A stretch of 54,925 nt of DNA from Octadecabacter sp. (lineage in GTDB: Bacteria > Pseudomonadota > Alphaproteobacteria > Rhodobacterales > Rhodobacteraceae), in contig JAGGNB010000026.1 in assembly GCA_017886375.1 (NCBI GenBank), positions 1-54,925 of the forward strand. Direction: 5' to 3'. The translations under genes were made by a program, and so were the position numbers. Position 1 is the first letter of the stretch; every line of letters begins with the position of its first letter. Positions 35,290 to 43,294 of the stretch are shown here, piece after piece. The notes beneath the pieces were generated by a model, which saw only the letters and a program-made list of their open reading frames with translations, had not been told where the DNA came from and did no database searches.

Positions 35290-35682
35290 TCAGGATGTGC
35301 CCCCAAATCCATGCATCCGCCGCGACCATTGGATGGCCACGACCAAGCCTTTTAGCCTCGGCAAAAGATAAAGCGAAAGCGCCACACTGACAATCGTCAA
35401 CACGGTCGCGAACACCATCGGGTCGGGGCGAAACTGCGTCCAGCCAAAATGCATCATCACGGCCACAAGATGTGCCACCAGCAGAATCGTCAGATATGCA
35501 GGTCCGTCGTCCGCGCGCTGATGGTGCAAATCTTCGTCGCACACAGGGCAGCGATCGACGACCTTCAGGTAGCCCACAAACATCATACCTTCGCCGCAGT
35601 TCGGACAACGACGACGCAAACCGCGCCACATGGCGGGTTTGGTTGGGCGGTCGTCTTTGGGAATGGCGTTTTGATTTGGCAT
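35290..35682 (-). CDS. DUF983 zinc-ribbon membrane protein
   Basis: 130 aa. A rubredoxin-like ribbon CPNCGEG...CPVCDED (residues about 26-50) is followed by two membrane helices (64-84 and 89-108). The ribosome site GAGGA is good. DUF983 proteins are common in alphaproteobacteria, often near cytochrome oxidase or Nudix genes, and their role is unknown. Confidence 0.92.
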   Translation of the reverse strand: MPNQNAIPKDDRPTKPAMWRGLRRRCPNCGEGMMFVGYLKVVDRCPVCDEDLHHQRADDGPAYLTILLVAHLVAVMMHFGWTQFRPDPMVFATVLTIVSVALSLYLLPRLKGLVVAIQWSRRMHGFGGTS

Positions 35683-35894
35683 AATGTCCTCAATCTCTGA
35701 AACGCTGTTGTGCCGTTGTAAGGTGTGAATTCATAGGGGTGATAGTGTCGCGCCCATGTCCAGAAAACCGCACCACCCCAAAAGCCAGCGCAAAATAATT
35801 CCGCAGTCTGCGACGGAAACCCGCGCGCCATCCGTTCTATCTGCATCGACGGCCTGACTGGTCGTCACCACAAGACCCAAAAAGGACGATAAAA

Positions 35895-36416
35895 ATGAAA
35901 ACGAGATTTCTTTTGGCAGCAATCGCAGCAGGCATGACATTGGCGGCCACCGCCGAGGCCCGCGAAGCCAACCCGCCTCGCATGGAAATGCCAGCGTTCG
36001 AAGACCTCGACATCAATTCTGATGGCGCTGTGACCAGCGACGAAATTGAGGCCGCGATGCAGGCCCGTGCCGCTGCGCATTTTGCTGAAACGGACACCAA
36101 CGGCGACGGCGCATTGTCGGTTGAAGAATTGATCGCCCGCGCTGATACGGCCCGCCAGGACCGCGCAGCAGGCCGCGCCGCTGAGCAGATCGAAAGGGCC
36201 GACACCAACGGCGATGGTCTGTTGCAAGCCGATGAACTGGCAGCCCAAAGGGCGGATCGCGGCGAAGGTCGTGGGGATCGCGGACCAGATCGCATGTTTG
36301 AGCGTGCCGATGCCGATGACAACGGCAGCCTGAGCGCGGAAGAATTCGCCGAGGCCCAGACCCGCATGCAAGACAATGGCGGGCGCCGTCAACACGGACA
36401 ACGCGGCGATCACTAA
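35895..36416 (+). CDS. Exported four-EF-hand calcium-binding protein
   Basis: 173 aa. Signal peptide is residues 1-22 (ending AEA). Four EF-hand loops with canonical Asp at position 1 and Glu at position 12 lie at 39-50, 67-78, 103-114 and 139-150 (for example DTNGDGALSVEE). Linkers are rich in Arg, Ala and Gln. AAGGA is eight bases upstream. It should bind Ca2+ in the periplasm. It precedes an ECF sigma factor, a membrane protein and a metal-sensor-like protein on the same strand, so it may report or buffer metal for that module. Confidence 0.92.
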   Translation: MKTRFLLAAIAAGMTLAATAEAREANPPRMEMPAFEDLDINSDGAVTSDEIEAAMQARAAAHFAETDTNGDGALSVEELIARADTARQDRAAGRAAEQIERADTNGDGLLQADELAAQRADRGEGRGDRGPDRMFERADADDNGSLSAEEFAEAQTRMQDNGGRRQHGQRGDH

Positions 36417-36423
36417 ACGAAAC

Positions 36424-36455
36424 GCGCAGCGCGGGGAAATACCTTCGCGCTGCGC
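36424..36455 (+). terminator. 10-bp perfect hairpin between EF-hand and sigma genes
   Basis: GCGCAGCGCG pairs with CGCGCTGCGC across 12 nt. It begins eight bases after the EF-hand stop, with no T-run. It may partly separate EF-hand expression from the sigma operon or stabilise the EF-hand message. Confidence 0.5.
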
Positions 36456-36496
36456 ACCCTTGCGAGGGATGGATGATATGGGTAGCTGGATAATTG

Positions 36497-37105
36497 ATGA
36501 CGGATCAGGCTGGTGTTCAACGCGCGCTCCAAAGTGCGCCCCAAAGCGACGCGGATCTTCTCGCGGCGTTTGCGGGCGGCGATCGTGGTGCGGCTATGGT
36601 GTTGACGCAGCGATTGACCCCGCGCGTTATGGGGCAGGCGTACCGCATGCTTGGTAACCGCGCAGAGGCCGAAGATGTTGCACAAGACGCGATGATGCGA
36701 CTGTGGAAAATCGCGCCTGATTGGGACGCGGACCGCGCGCAGATCACCACGTGGCTATACCGCGTTGTGGCCAACCTGTGCACGGATCGTTTGCGAAAAT
36801 CTGGCCGCGGTGTTTCGCTCGATGCGATTGAAGAACCGAGTGATCCGCGCAAATCCGCTGCGCAAGACATGCAAGACACCGCCAGATCGGCGGCTTTGCA
36901 CAGCGCATTGGCAGATCTGCCGGACCGGCAGGCGCAGGCCGTGGCGCTGCGCCATCTGGAAGAACTGGGCAATCCGCAAATTGCCACCATTATGGACACC
37001 AACGTGCGCACCGTTGAAAGTCTGATAGCACGGGGCAAACGTGCCCTGATTGCAAAACTATCTGGGCGCAAAGATGAATTGGGGTATGACGATGACCACG
37101 GATGA
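36497..37105 (+). CDS. ECF-type RNA polymerase sigma factor
   Basis: 202 aa. Region 2 has YRMLGNRAEAEDVAQDAMMRLWK and TWLYRVVANLCTDRLRK; region 4 has LPDRQAQAVALRH and the HTH NPQIATIMDTNVRTVESLIARGKRAL. Length suits a group 4 sigma. ATG at 36497 is preferred over TTG one codon earlier. Its end overlaps the next gene by 14 bases, as is usual for sigma/anti-sigma pairs. The signal is likely envelope or metal stress, judged from the downstream genes. Confidence 0.92.
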   Translation: MTDQAGVQRALQSAPQSDADLLAAFAGGDRGAAMVLTQRLTPRVMGQAYRMLGNRAEAEDVAQDAMMRLWKIAPDWDADRAQITTWLYRVVANLCTDRLRKSGRGVSLDAIEEPSDPRKSAAQDMQDTARSAALHSALADLPDRQAQAVALRHLEELGNPQIATIMDTNVRTVESLIARGKRALIAKLSGRKDELGYDDDHG

Positions 37106-37436
37106 CAAAATGCTAGACGCCGCGTTTACGCTGGCCCGCACGCCGGATGTGGCCCCGTCGGACGCGCTGATGGACCGCATCATGCTGGACGCCGACAGCG
37201 TGTTGGCAGGGTCCGCACCTGTTATCACCCGCCGCAAACAAAGCCTTGGGGCCATGCTGCTTGATGTTATCGGCGGCTGGCCGACCTTCAGTGGTTTGGC
37301 GGCCGCGACGGTTGCAGGCCTTTGGATCGGGGTCGCGCCACCCGCGGCTCTGTCAGATTTGTCTGCGGGGATTTGGGGGGCCACCATCGAAGTGCCCCTG
37401 TTTGAAAGCGACGTATTCGCAGGGTTGGAGGGCTGA
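37092..37436 (+). CDS. Small membrane protein, probable anti-sigma factor
   Basis: 114 aa. A soluble N-terminal half with a helix containing DDKMLDAAFTLARTPDVAPSDALMDRI is followed by one membrane helix (about residues 67-84) and a short exported tail. Size, topology and overlap with the sigma gene fit an anti-sigma factor, though no ZAS or RskA motif is seen. The chosen ATG at 37092 has GGGG seven bases upstream. Two bases separate it from the sensor-like gene. Confidence 0.72.
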   Translation: MTTDDKMLDAAFTLARTPDVAPSDALMDRIMLDADSVLAGSAPVITRRKQSLGAMLLDVIGGWPTFSGLAAATVAGLWIGVAPPAALSDLSAGIWGATIEVPLFESDVFAGLEG

Positions 37437-37438
37437 TT

Positions 37439-37912
37439 ATGGCCAAAGAAAAGACGAAATCACAGCGTATACAACGAATTGTGCTGATTGGATCACTGGC
37501 CTTGAACCTGCTGATTATCGGCGTTGCCGCAGGTGTGGCCCTCAACGGGGGCAAACCGGGCGCAGGTCAGCGGTTCGATTTGACCGTCAGTCCGTTGACC
37601 CGCGCGATGGAAGGTGCGCGCAGCGACGCTGTGCGCGATGCCCTGCGCAACAGTGGCGCGTTTGAACGCGATGACCGATCAGAAATGCGGCGCGATATGA
37701 ATGCATTGCTCGCGACCTTGCGCGCGGATGAGTTTGATGAGGACGCATTTCGCACTGTGCTCATGCGCCAACGCGACAGATTTCGGTCCGGACAGGAGAC
37801 GGCTTTGGGCGCTGTGAGCGCGCAGATCGACGACATGAGCGCCAGCGAACGCGCCGCATTCGCGGACCGGTTGGAAGAACAAATGCGTCGCGCGCCCCGT
37901 GCGCGCCAATAA
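37439..37912 (+). CDS. Membrane-anchored periplasmic metal-sensor-like protein (Spy/CnrR/ZraP superfamily)
   Basis: 157 aa. Cytoplasmic basic start, one membrane helix (about 13-34), then an all-helical periplasmic domain from about residue 45 with heavily charged heptads (RSEMRRDMNALLATLRADEFDEDAF and later MRQRDRFRSGQETAL). This matches the heavy-metal-resistance / CpxP-Spy fold. No His/Met metal cluster is obvious, so chaperone-like sensing of misfolding is as likely as metal sensing. GGAGG is seven bases upstream of the ATG. Expected to tune the sigma/anti-sigma pair. Confidence 0.82.
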   Translation: MAKEKTKSQRIQRIVLIGSLALNLLIIGVAAGVALNGGKPGAGQRFDLTVSPLTRAMEGARSDAVRDALRNSGAFERDDRSEMRRDMNALLATLRADEFDEDAFRTVLMRQRDRFRSGQETALGAVSAQIDDMSASERAAFADRLEEQMRRAPRARQ

Positions 37913-37919
37913 GAACTGT

Positions 37920-37943
37920 GGACCCCCTGCGCGCAGCGGGTCC
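37920..37943. terminator. Hairpin between sensor-like gene and pleD
   Basis: GGACCCCCTGC and GCAGCGGGTCC form 11-base arms with one C-C mismatch. It lies between convergent genes, 7 bases after one stop and 19 before the other. No T-run. Confidence 0.5.
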
Positions 37944-37962
37944 GCAGGCGTGTGGTGTGTCA

Positions 37963-39354
37963 TCAGGCGGCTGACAGGCTGACCTTATTGCGACCACCGC
38001 TTTTGGCCGCATAAAGCGCAACATCCGCCGCGCTGACCAATTCACCAAGATCATCAACCACATCCGTGGCCTCCTGTCCGTCGCTCAGACTGACACCAAC
38101 GGACATCGTCACGCGGACTTCTTTTTGGTCTGGGCCAACAAAAAAGGGTGCGCCGCTGATTAATTTGCGCAGCCGTTCGGCGGCGGTGCGGGCATGAAAG
38201 ACGTCGCTGTTGGGGATCGCGACAAGAAACTCTTCCCCACCGATGCGCGCAAGCAAGTCCACAGCGCGTAAATTGCCCTGCAAACGGCTTGCGGTTTGGC
38301 GCAAAATCTCATCCCCGACTTTATGGCCGTAGGTGTCATTGATGGCTTTGAAATGGTCGAGGTCCAGAACCATAATCGCGAATTGCCGCCCGTTTTTGCG
38401 GCTTTGCGCCGACAGCCGCGACAAATGTGGCATGGCGTAACGACGGTTGAACAGCCCTGTGAGTGGATCGGTGATCGCCGCCTCAAGTCCGGTTTCAACC
38501 GTGCGACGCAGCGCGTCCGCCTCAAGTTTGGCTTGGATCAGCACCGCGCAACGATGCCGGATTTCACCTGCATCAACTGTCGAACAGACCGTATCACTCG
38601 CCCCGAGGTCCAACGCCATTGCCGCCGCATGGCGCGCGTCTTCGGGCAACAACACCAAGATTCCGGCATGGCGCGTGGTGGATCGGGTGCGCAATTCGGA
38701 CAGGATGCGAAACAAGACATTATCGTCGCTTAGCCCCGCACGAAAATCGAGCAAAAACAGATCCGTGGACCCTGAATTCAAGTCACGATCGGTCAAGCAT
38801 TCGGCCTGCAATGAGGTCATCTGGACGTTTTCAAGGGTTTGCGACAACTGCGACAAATCCGGCGCCAGCGTGTCGGTTGTGACCGCAGCCACCACCCGTG
38901 CAGGGGCTTTGAATCCATCGCAGGCTTCGGCAAAACCAAGCGCCGTCCGGGTATCTTCGCGCATCCGCAGTTCTTGGCGTGCATCGCGCCCGCGCAGCAG
39001 ACTGCGAATGCGCGCCTGCAAGATATGATCGTCAAACGGCTTGGTCAAAACGTCATCCGCGCCGGCTTCAAGTGCGACGACACGGTCGCGCGGGGTCTTG
39101 AACCCGCCTGTCGCAATAATCGGGATCAGGTTGGTGTTCGCGTCGGCCTTCAGAGATTGGCAAAACGCGTGCATTCGCTCAGCGTCGTTGCTGATGTCCA
39201 ACAGGATCAAATCGGGCAGTGACGCCGCAATTTCGGTGCGCGCTTCGTTCAGCGTGGCGCAGGGTCGGACGCGGTATTGCGACGCGAGAAGTTTGACCTT
39301 CAGCACAATGCGGTTGGTGGCTACACCGTCTATAATGAGAATATCGCCGGCCAT
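37963..39354 (-). CDS. pleD: PleD-like response regulator diguanylate cyclase
   Basis: 463 aa, REC-REC-GGDEF. REC1 has the phospho-acceptor Asp53 (LLDISND) and the Lys of LTKPFDD, but the acidic pair at the N-terminus is ILIIDG instead of the usual DD, leaving one acid. REC2 (about 155-275) is degenerate, as in PleD. The cyclase motif is GGEEF near residue 370, with the inhibitory RxxD (RAVD) five residues before it. So it should make c-di-GMP when phosphorylated and be feedback-inhibited. AAGGA precedes the ATG. divK, often adjacent, is not here. Divergent from DUF3572. Confidence 0.93.
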   Translation of the reverse strand: MAGDILIIDGVATNRIVLKVKLLASQYRVRPCATLNEARTEIAASLPDLILLDISNDAERMHAFCQSLKADANTNLIPIIATGGFKTPRDRVVALEAGADDVLTKPFDDHILQARIRSLLRGRDARQELRMREDTRTALGFAEACDGFKAPARVVAAVTTDTLAPDLSQLSQTLENVQMTSLQAECLTDRDLNSGSTDLFLLDFRAGLSDDNVLFRILSELRTRSTTRHAGILVLLPEDARHAAAMALDLGASDTVCSTVDAGEIRHRCAVLIQAKLEADALRRTVETGLEAAITDPLTGLFNRRYAMPHLSRLSAQSRKNGRQFAIMVLDLDHFKAINDTYGHKVGDEILRQTASRLQGNLRAVDLLARIGGEEFLVAIPNSDVFHARTAAERLRKLISGAPFFVGPDQKEVRVTMSVGVSLSDGQEATDVVDDLGELVSAADVALYAAKSGGRNKVSLSAA

Positions 39355-39447
39355 CTTGTTTCCTTCTGAGCGTTACCCCAAACTCTCTTAAGCAACTTTG
39401 CCCCTTAAATGGTTAAGAAACCCTTTCCGTATTGGTAACATCCAACA

Positions 39448-39726
39448 ATGACTCCTGAACGAGCCGAACAGATCGCCCTTTCCGCCCTCACATGGCTTGC
39501 CTCCAAGGAGGAACTTTTGCCCTTATTTTTAGGGTCTTCTGGGGCAAATGCAGACGACATCGCGGGGCAGGCGGAAAACCCCGCTTTCCTCGGTTCTGTG
39601 CTGGATTTCGTGACCATGGATGATGCTTGGGTCATCGAATTTTGCGACTCAAACGGGGTAAAGTATGAAGAACCGTTAACAGCACGTTATTCATTACCGG
39701 GCGCGGAAGTGGTCCATTGGACATGA
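39448..39726 (+). CDS. DUF3572 protein
   Basis: 92 aa, all-helical. MTPERAEQIALSALTWLASKEELLPLFLGSSG is the typical DUF3572 opening, and LDFVTMDDAWVIEFCD follows. No Shine-Dalgarno site is apparent. The family is restricted to alphaproteobacteria, commonly beside pleD, and is of unknown role. Its TGA overlaps the ATG of the HAD gene (ATGA). Confidence 0.9.
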   Translation: MTPERAEQIALSALTWLASKEELLPLFLGSSGANADDIAGQAENPAFLGSVLDFVTMDDAWVIEFCDSNGVKYEEPLTARYSLPGAEVVHWT

Positions 39727-40421
39727 TTTCGCGGCCCGTAAAAGGCATCATTTTCGACAAAGATGGCACGCTGTTTGATTTCAACGCGACATGGGGCGCA
39801 TGGGCACGAAACGTGTTTGAAGCTGAAACCGCAGGCGATCCCGATCAACTTGTGCCACTTGCCGCAGCCCTTGGGTATGACCTTGCCGCGGGGCAGTTCT
39901 TGCCTGAAAGCCTCGTGATCGCCAGCACTGTGGATGAGATTGCGCAGGCGGTTTTGCCGCTCATTGCCGAAACCGACCACAGCGCCTTGATTGCGCGGTT
40001 TAACGCCGCCGCGACACGCGCGCCGCAGGTTGAAACGACACCGCTTGTCGCATTTATCACCACGCTTAAATTGGCGGGGCTGAAGGTCGGTGTTGCCACC
40101 AATGACGCCGAATCCCCCGCCCGCGCGCACCTGCGGGTGGCGGGCATCGAAGCATTGCTTGATTTCATCGCAGGGTTTGATTCTGGCTTTGGCGGCAAGC
40201 CCGCACCCGGGCAATTGTTGGGCTTTTGTGATGCGACAGGGTTGGCCCCGTCCGAGTGTGTGATGGTCGGCGACAGCACCCATGACCTGCACGCAGGGCG
40301 TGGCGCGGGCATGGCCACGGTCGCCGTTCTGACAGGTGTGGCAGGACGCGCAGCGCTTGCGCCCCACGCCGACGTTGTGCTGAATTCCATCGCTGAACTG
40401 CCTGAATGGTTGAACTTGTAA
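39723..40421 (+). CDS. HAD-family phosphatase, phosphoglycolate-phosphatase-like
   Basis: 232 aa. Motif I is FDKDGTLFDF, motif II is the VATND stretch, the lysine comes from GFDSGFGGKPAPGQLL, and motif IV is VMVGDSTHDLHAG. A helical cap lies between motifs I and II (C1 type). Substrates of this group include 2-phosphoglycolate and other small phosphates. It is translationally coupled to DUF3572. A compound hairpin follows. Confidence 0.9.
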   Translation: MISRPVKGIIFDKDGTLFDFNATWGAWARNVFEAETAGDPDQLVPLAAALGYDLAAGQFLPESLVIASTVDEIAQAVLPLIAETDHSALIARFNAAATRAPQVETTPLVAFITTLKLAGLKVGVATNDAESPARAHLRVAGIEALLDFIAGFDSGFGGKPAPGQLLGFCDATGLAPSECVMVGDSTHDLHAGRGAGMATVAVLTGVAGRAALAPHADVVLNSIAELPEWLNL

Positions 40422-40469
40422 GCCCTCGCGCGTTTGGTTCGCGACATCTTTTGTCGCTAAACGCAGGGC
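40422..40469 (+). terminator. Three nested inverted repeats between the HAD gene and mttB-like gene
   Basis: GCCCT/AGGGC, GCGTTT/AAACGC and GCGACA/TGTCGC are nested in order around TCTTT, giving one long stem with internal loops. It starts at the base after the HAD stop and lies 50 bases before the next start. It is probably a terminator or a structured leader. No known riboswitch core was recognised. Confidence 0.5.
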
Positions 40470-40519
40470 GCAGAGGCGCAGGCATGTCAGATTAAGGAGA
40501 ACCCGAAAAGGATACTACG

Positions 40520-42082
40520 ATGTCTGACGTTGCACCCCCGAAACGCCGGCGCTCAGGTGGGCGCGCTGCCAATACCGCCAAACGGCTCACGTCCGACATC
40601 AATCAAATGCCGTGGCGTTTGCCGATCAACACCGACCGTCCGACAGAACCACTGGACGGAGACGGGGTGCAGGCCATTCACGACGGCGCAATGCGCATAC
40701 TCGAAGAAATTGGCATCGAATTTCTGAACGAAGAAGCGGTGGAGCTGTTCAAACAAGCCGGCTGCACCGTTGACGGCACCAACGTCAAAATGGGCCGCGA
40801 CTGGGTCATGGAAATGATCGCCAAAGCGCCTGAACAATTCGACATCACCCCGCGCAACCCCGACAGAAAAATCACGCTGGGCGGCGGGCATATCCTGTTT
40901 GGCAACGTGTCGTCGCCGCCCAATTATTTCGACCTTGAGATCGGCAAGAAAGTTTCGGGCAACCGCAAACAATGCGCTGATTTGCTGCGATTAACCCAAC
41001 ATTTCAACTGCATACACTTCGCGGGCGGCTATCCGGTGGAACCCGTGGATGTGCATGCCTCGGTGCGTCACCTTGATGTGGTGTTTGATAAAATGACCCT
41101 GACGGACAAGGTTGGCCATGCCTACAGTTTGGGCAAAGAACGCGTCGAGGACGTGATGGAAATGGTGCGTATTTCCGGTGGCTGGACGGACGAAGAATTC
41201 GAATCCAAGCCGCGGATGTACACCAACATCAACTCGACCTCGCCGCTTAAACATGACGTGCCGATGATTGACGGATGCCTGCGCTGCGTGCGCCGTGGTC
41301 AGGCCGTTGTCGTCACGCCGTTTACGCTTGCGGGGGCCATGGCGCCGGTGACCATGTCGGGTGCTGTGTCTTTGTCCATCGCCGAAGCGCTGTCTGCAAT
41401 TGCGCTGTTCCAATACGTCCGCCCCGGTGCGCCCTGTGTCATCGGCACGTTCACCTCAAACGTCGATATGAAATCCGGCGCGCCCGCGTTCGGCACCCCC
41501 GAATATATGCGTGCCACGCAAATGACCGGCCAAATGGCCCGGTTTTACGGGCTGCCGATGCGATCCAGTGGCGTGTGCGCCGCCAACGTGCCGGACGGCC
41601 AAGCCATGTGGGAGACGTCAAATTCCCTCTGGGCGGCCGTACAATCGGGCACCAATATGGTCTACCACGCGGCGGGCTGGCTTGAAGGCGGGCTGATTGC
41701 ATCGCCTGAAAAATTCGTCATGGATTGTGAAGTTATCCAAATGATCCAGCGCTACATGGAACCGCAAATCACCGCTACGACCCCTGCCGACATCGCGTTC
41801 GATGCAATCAAAGAAGTCGGATCGGCAGGTCATTTCTTTGGCATCCAACACACCCAAGACCGCTACGAAAAGGCGTTTTATGAACCGTTCGTCAGCGACT
41901 GGCGCAATTTTGAGGCGTGGGAAATCGCGGGCGGCGAATGGACCGCACAGCGCGCCCATCGCATCTTCAAAGACATCATTGCCAATTTCCAAGAACCACC
42001 CATGGACGCCGCGATCCGCTCCGAACTGGAAGACTTCGTGGCACGGCGCAAATCCGAGGGTGGCGCGCCAACCGATTTTTAG
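40520..42082 (+). CDS. Trimethylamine-methyltransferase (MttB) family protein, non-pyrrolysine
   Basis: 520 aa TIM barrel of the COG5598 family. AMRILEEIGIEFLNEEAVELF is the N-terminal signature, and LGGGHILFGNVSSPPNYFD, GGYPVEPVDVHAS and HAAGWLEGGLIASPEKFVMD are conserved barrel parts. The frame is open throughout, so there is no pyrrolysine (amber) codon. Non-Pyl members such as MtgB demethylate glycine betaine or related quaternary amines with a corrinoid protein. No corrinoid partner or RamA is adjacent. The basic, disordered first 30 residues are unusual but common in marine relatives. AAAGGA precedes the ATG. A repeat follows the stop. Confidence 0.92.
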   Translation: MSDVAPPKRRRSGGRAANTAKRLTSDINQMPWRLPINTDRPTEPLDGDGVQAIHDGAMRILEEIGIEFLNEEAVELFKQAGCTVDGTNVKMGRDWVMEMIAKAPEQFDITPRNPDRKITLGGGHILFGNVSSPPNYFDLEIGKKVSGNRKQCADLLRLTQHFNCIHFAGGYPVEPVDVHASVRHLDVVFDKMTLTDKVGHAYSLGKERVEDVMEMVRISGGWTDEEFESKPRMYTNINSTSPLKHDVPMIDGCLRCVRRGQAVVVTPFTLAGAMAPVTMSGAVSLSIAEALSAIALFQYVRPGAPCVIGTFTSNVDMKSGAPAFGTPEYMRATQMTGQMARFYGLPMRSSGVCAANVPDGQAMWETSNSLWAAVQSGTNMVYHAAGWLEGGLIASPEKFVMDCEVIQMIQRYMEPQITATTPADIAFDAIKEVGSAGHFFGIQHTQDRYEKAFYEPFVSDWRNFEAWEIAGGEWTAQRAHRIFKDIIANFQEPPMDAAIRSELEDFVARRKSEGGAPTDF

Positions 42083-42085
42083 GTC

Positions 42086-42124
42086 GGGAGCCTCCGGCGG
42101 GGATATTTTTGAGACAAAGGCAGG
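42086..42124 (+). repeat. Dispersed intergenic repeat, copy c
   Basis: CCTCCGGCGGGGATATTT followed by TTGAGACAAAGGCA, four bases after the mttB-like stop. Positions 42101-42122 are identical to the reverse complement of 52196-52217 (22 nt). Confidence 0.65.
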
Positions 42125-42178
42125 CATGAAAGTCAGTCTGTCTGGGGCCGTGAATTCAGCCTTTTGCGCAAAACCGCT

Positions 42179-43005
42179 TTAGTCGCCAAAACACTGCGCG
42201 TAATCCGCTGCTATCGCACGTAAAGTTTGTTCGTAGTGCTCTGGTCCCGGTGCAAATGCCGCGCCCATGGGGTCGGAGATTGCCGTGCGGGCACTGCTCC
42301 CTTCGCGCACCAAATCGCGCAATTCGGCGATCTGGGCAGGATTGGGGCTGGCCGCATCGCTGAGCGAAATCGTTCCAACGGCCTGCACATCGTAACGCTG
42401 CCCAAAGTACTGACAGGCATCATGGGGAACCAAAACCCCTCGCGCGGCAGATCGCCCATTTGCGCTGCAATCTCTTGATTTAACTCGACTAATCTCGCAA
42501 CAGTTGCGCCTGCATTGCGAGGTAGGCCGCTTCGTTTTCGGGGTCCAGACTGCGCAAGGCAAATGCAATATGGCGGGTCCAAACCATCGCCATCTGCGGG
42601 TTCAGCCATGCGTGTGGGTCCAGAATGCTGTCCTCATCATGACCGTGATCATCATGACCATCCCCCCAGTCACGCCGCTCCAACCACGGCCAATTTTCAC
42701 TCATCAACAGCTCAAATTCGCGGTCCGGTGTGGTTAAGGTTTCCAAAGCCTAGCCTAACTACGGCGTCAAATCTGCACCCATCCAAATTACCAGATCGGC
42801 GTCTTGAACGGCCTCTGCTTGTACAACGTAAATTGGAAGTCGTGCGGCGATGACGCGCCGCTGATCAACCCGTCCGGCACGCCACCCCCGACATCGCCTG
42901 CGCCACGAGGCTGTGGAGCGGTGCAATATCGGTGACAACCTTTGGCACATCCGCCCACGCGGTCATCGGCATCATCAGGACGAGGAGGGGTAAAATCGGG
43001 CGCAT
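42179..43005 (-). pseudogene. znuA: Broken zinc ABC transporter substrate-binding protein
   Basis: Fragments of ZnuA in order but in different frames: signal-like start MRPILPLLVLMMPMTAWA and PKVVTDIAPLHSLVAQAMSG (frame lost near 42870), GLISGASSPHDFQ, then VQDADLVIWMGADLTP before a stop near 42760. After that come a His/Asp-rich metal loop (DGHDDHGHDED), DPHAWLNPQ with LDPENEAAYLAMQAQL, and finally VPHDACQYFGQRYDVQAVG and SPNPAQIAELRDLV in further frames. At least four frame changes or stops separate them, and total length (about 275 codons) is below a normal ZnuA. It cannot make the protein. Its Zur-box promoter remains. Confidence 0.88.
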
Positions 43006-43062
43006 ATCGGTTTTTCATCTGTTGGAGACTTGTTGATCGGTCATAGTTGCGCCATTCAATGG

Positions 43063-43079
43063 ATGTTATAATATAACAA
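43063..43079. promoter_or_regulatory. Zur box
   Basis: TGTTATAATATAACA (43064-43078) is a perfect 15-bp palindrome matching the alphaproteobacterial Zur operator. It sits between the remains of znuA and znuB, where the divergent znu promoter would be. Confidence 0.8.
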
Positions 43080-43089
43080 TAAGCTATAG

Positions 43090-43294
43090 ATGGCATCCTC
43101 CTATCCGTCCAAAACCGCCCCCTTCGCCGCGCATGACCATGGCCGCCAGGGCGACATTGATCGGTGTCGTCGCGGCCATTGGTGGGCTGTATGCGGCGCG
43201 GTCTTTCGGCACGCCGGCGGGGCCGTCGATCATCTGCTTTGCGTCTGTTATTTTTTGTGTCGCCAGCGTCGTTGGCCAACTGCGCAAGGCTTAA
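43090..43294 (+). pseudogene. znuB: C-terminal fragment of zinc ABC transporter permease
   Basis: The open part from 43133 encodes 53 residues ending the way ZnuB does: ATLIGVVAAIGGLYAARSF, GTPAGPSIICFAS and a last membrane helix. The short stretch before it (43090-43132) looks like the preceding PFAR-type loop in another frame. znuC, zur and the first three quarters of znuB, which normally follow the divergent promoter, are missing. It overlaps the dtd stop by four bases. Confidence 0.75.

Noticed and set aside
42179-43005. znuA as a gene using programmed frameshifts
   Set aside because: Several frame changes plus in-frame stops and reduced length fit decay better than recoding.
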